Source of the DNA: Phallusia mammillata
Lineage: Eukaryota; Chordata; Ascidiacea; Phlebobranchia; Ascidiidae
Assembly (NCBI GenBank): GCA_003260075.1
Contig: QLIY01000582.1
Coordinates: 39,634-103,633, forward strand
Length of the DNA stretch: 64,000 nt
Direction: 5' to 3'
Below are positions 63,952 through 64,000 of this stretch, in pieces. Both the position numbers and the translations under genes were made by a program. Under the pieces are notes generated by a model. It searched no databases and had not been told where the DNA came from. It saw only the letters and a program-made list of their open reading frames with translations. Every line of letters starts with the position of its first letter. The first letter of the stretch is position 1.

Positions 63952-64000
63952 TAGTTCTCAAACTGTGCGTCGCGACGCCCTGGTGCGTCGTTTCAATTTT
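63952..64000. mobile_element. Truncated hAT-type MITE at window end
   Basis: CAGTAGTTCTCAAACTGTGC and the following GTCGCGACG match the left end of the element at 6807. The rest lies beyond the window. Confidence 0.8.

Noticed and set aside
1-64000. tRNA genes, CRISPR arrays, operons, ribosome binding sites
   Set aside because: The window is eukaryotic and no cloverleaf with a proper T-loop box or any regular spacer array was seen on reading both strands.

Overview
The window is eukaryotic and looks like an invertebrate deuterostome, most likely an ascidian tunicate of the Ciona type. That placement is an inference from AT-rich DNA, short GT-AG introns (commonly 60-800 bp), many small hAT-type elements and the protein families present. 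No name or database match was available. No tRNA, rRNA or prokaryotic feature was seen.

Layout. (1) 101-6523 (+): 3' part of an adhesion GPCR gene (copy 1), whose 5' exons lie before the window. (2) 6807-13375: a nest of DNA transposons. A 5.0-kb Mutator-like element with a nearly intact but nonsense-mutated transposase gene sits inside an older hAT-type element. (3) 15363-32672 (+): a complete tandem paralogue of the adhesion GPCR (copy 2), 44 exons and about 2181 residues: signal peptide, CUB, EGF, 2 FN3, CUB, EGF, about 7 FN3, mucin-like stalk, a module like the juxtamembrane ectodomain of receptor tyrosine phosphatases with a furin-type basic site, Cys-rich segment, GAIN domain with GPS, 7TM. 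(4) 32981-33883: hAT-type element with another element inside it. (5) 35300-40809 (+): a GPCR with about 13 LDL-receptor class A repeats and a rhodopsin-family 7TM, resembling molluscan GRL101 without leucine-rich repeats. (6) 41942-47459 (-): a type I membrane ZP-domain protein with a furin site, an EGF domain and a TM. (7) 51010-62349 (+): an aldehyde dehydrogenase of the ALDH1/ALDH2 group, 13 exons, 494 residues. (8) 62350-64000: three tandem duplications, each with a poly-G run at its junction, plus element ends.

Exon coordinates were worked out by hand from splice signals, reading-phase continuity and comparison of the two GPCR copies. Every spliced model listed keeps one open frame, apart from the transposase TGA. 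Four of the five host genes encode surface proteins with modular ectodomains. In copy 2 the ectodomain modules are mostly bounded by phase-1 introns, as expected from exon shuffling. The fifth host gene is an ordinary cytosolic-type metabolic enzyme. I see no operon-like relation between neighbours. The two GPCR copies arose by tandem duplication and were later separated by transposon insertion.
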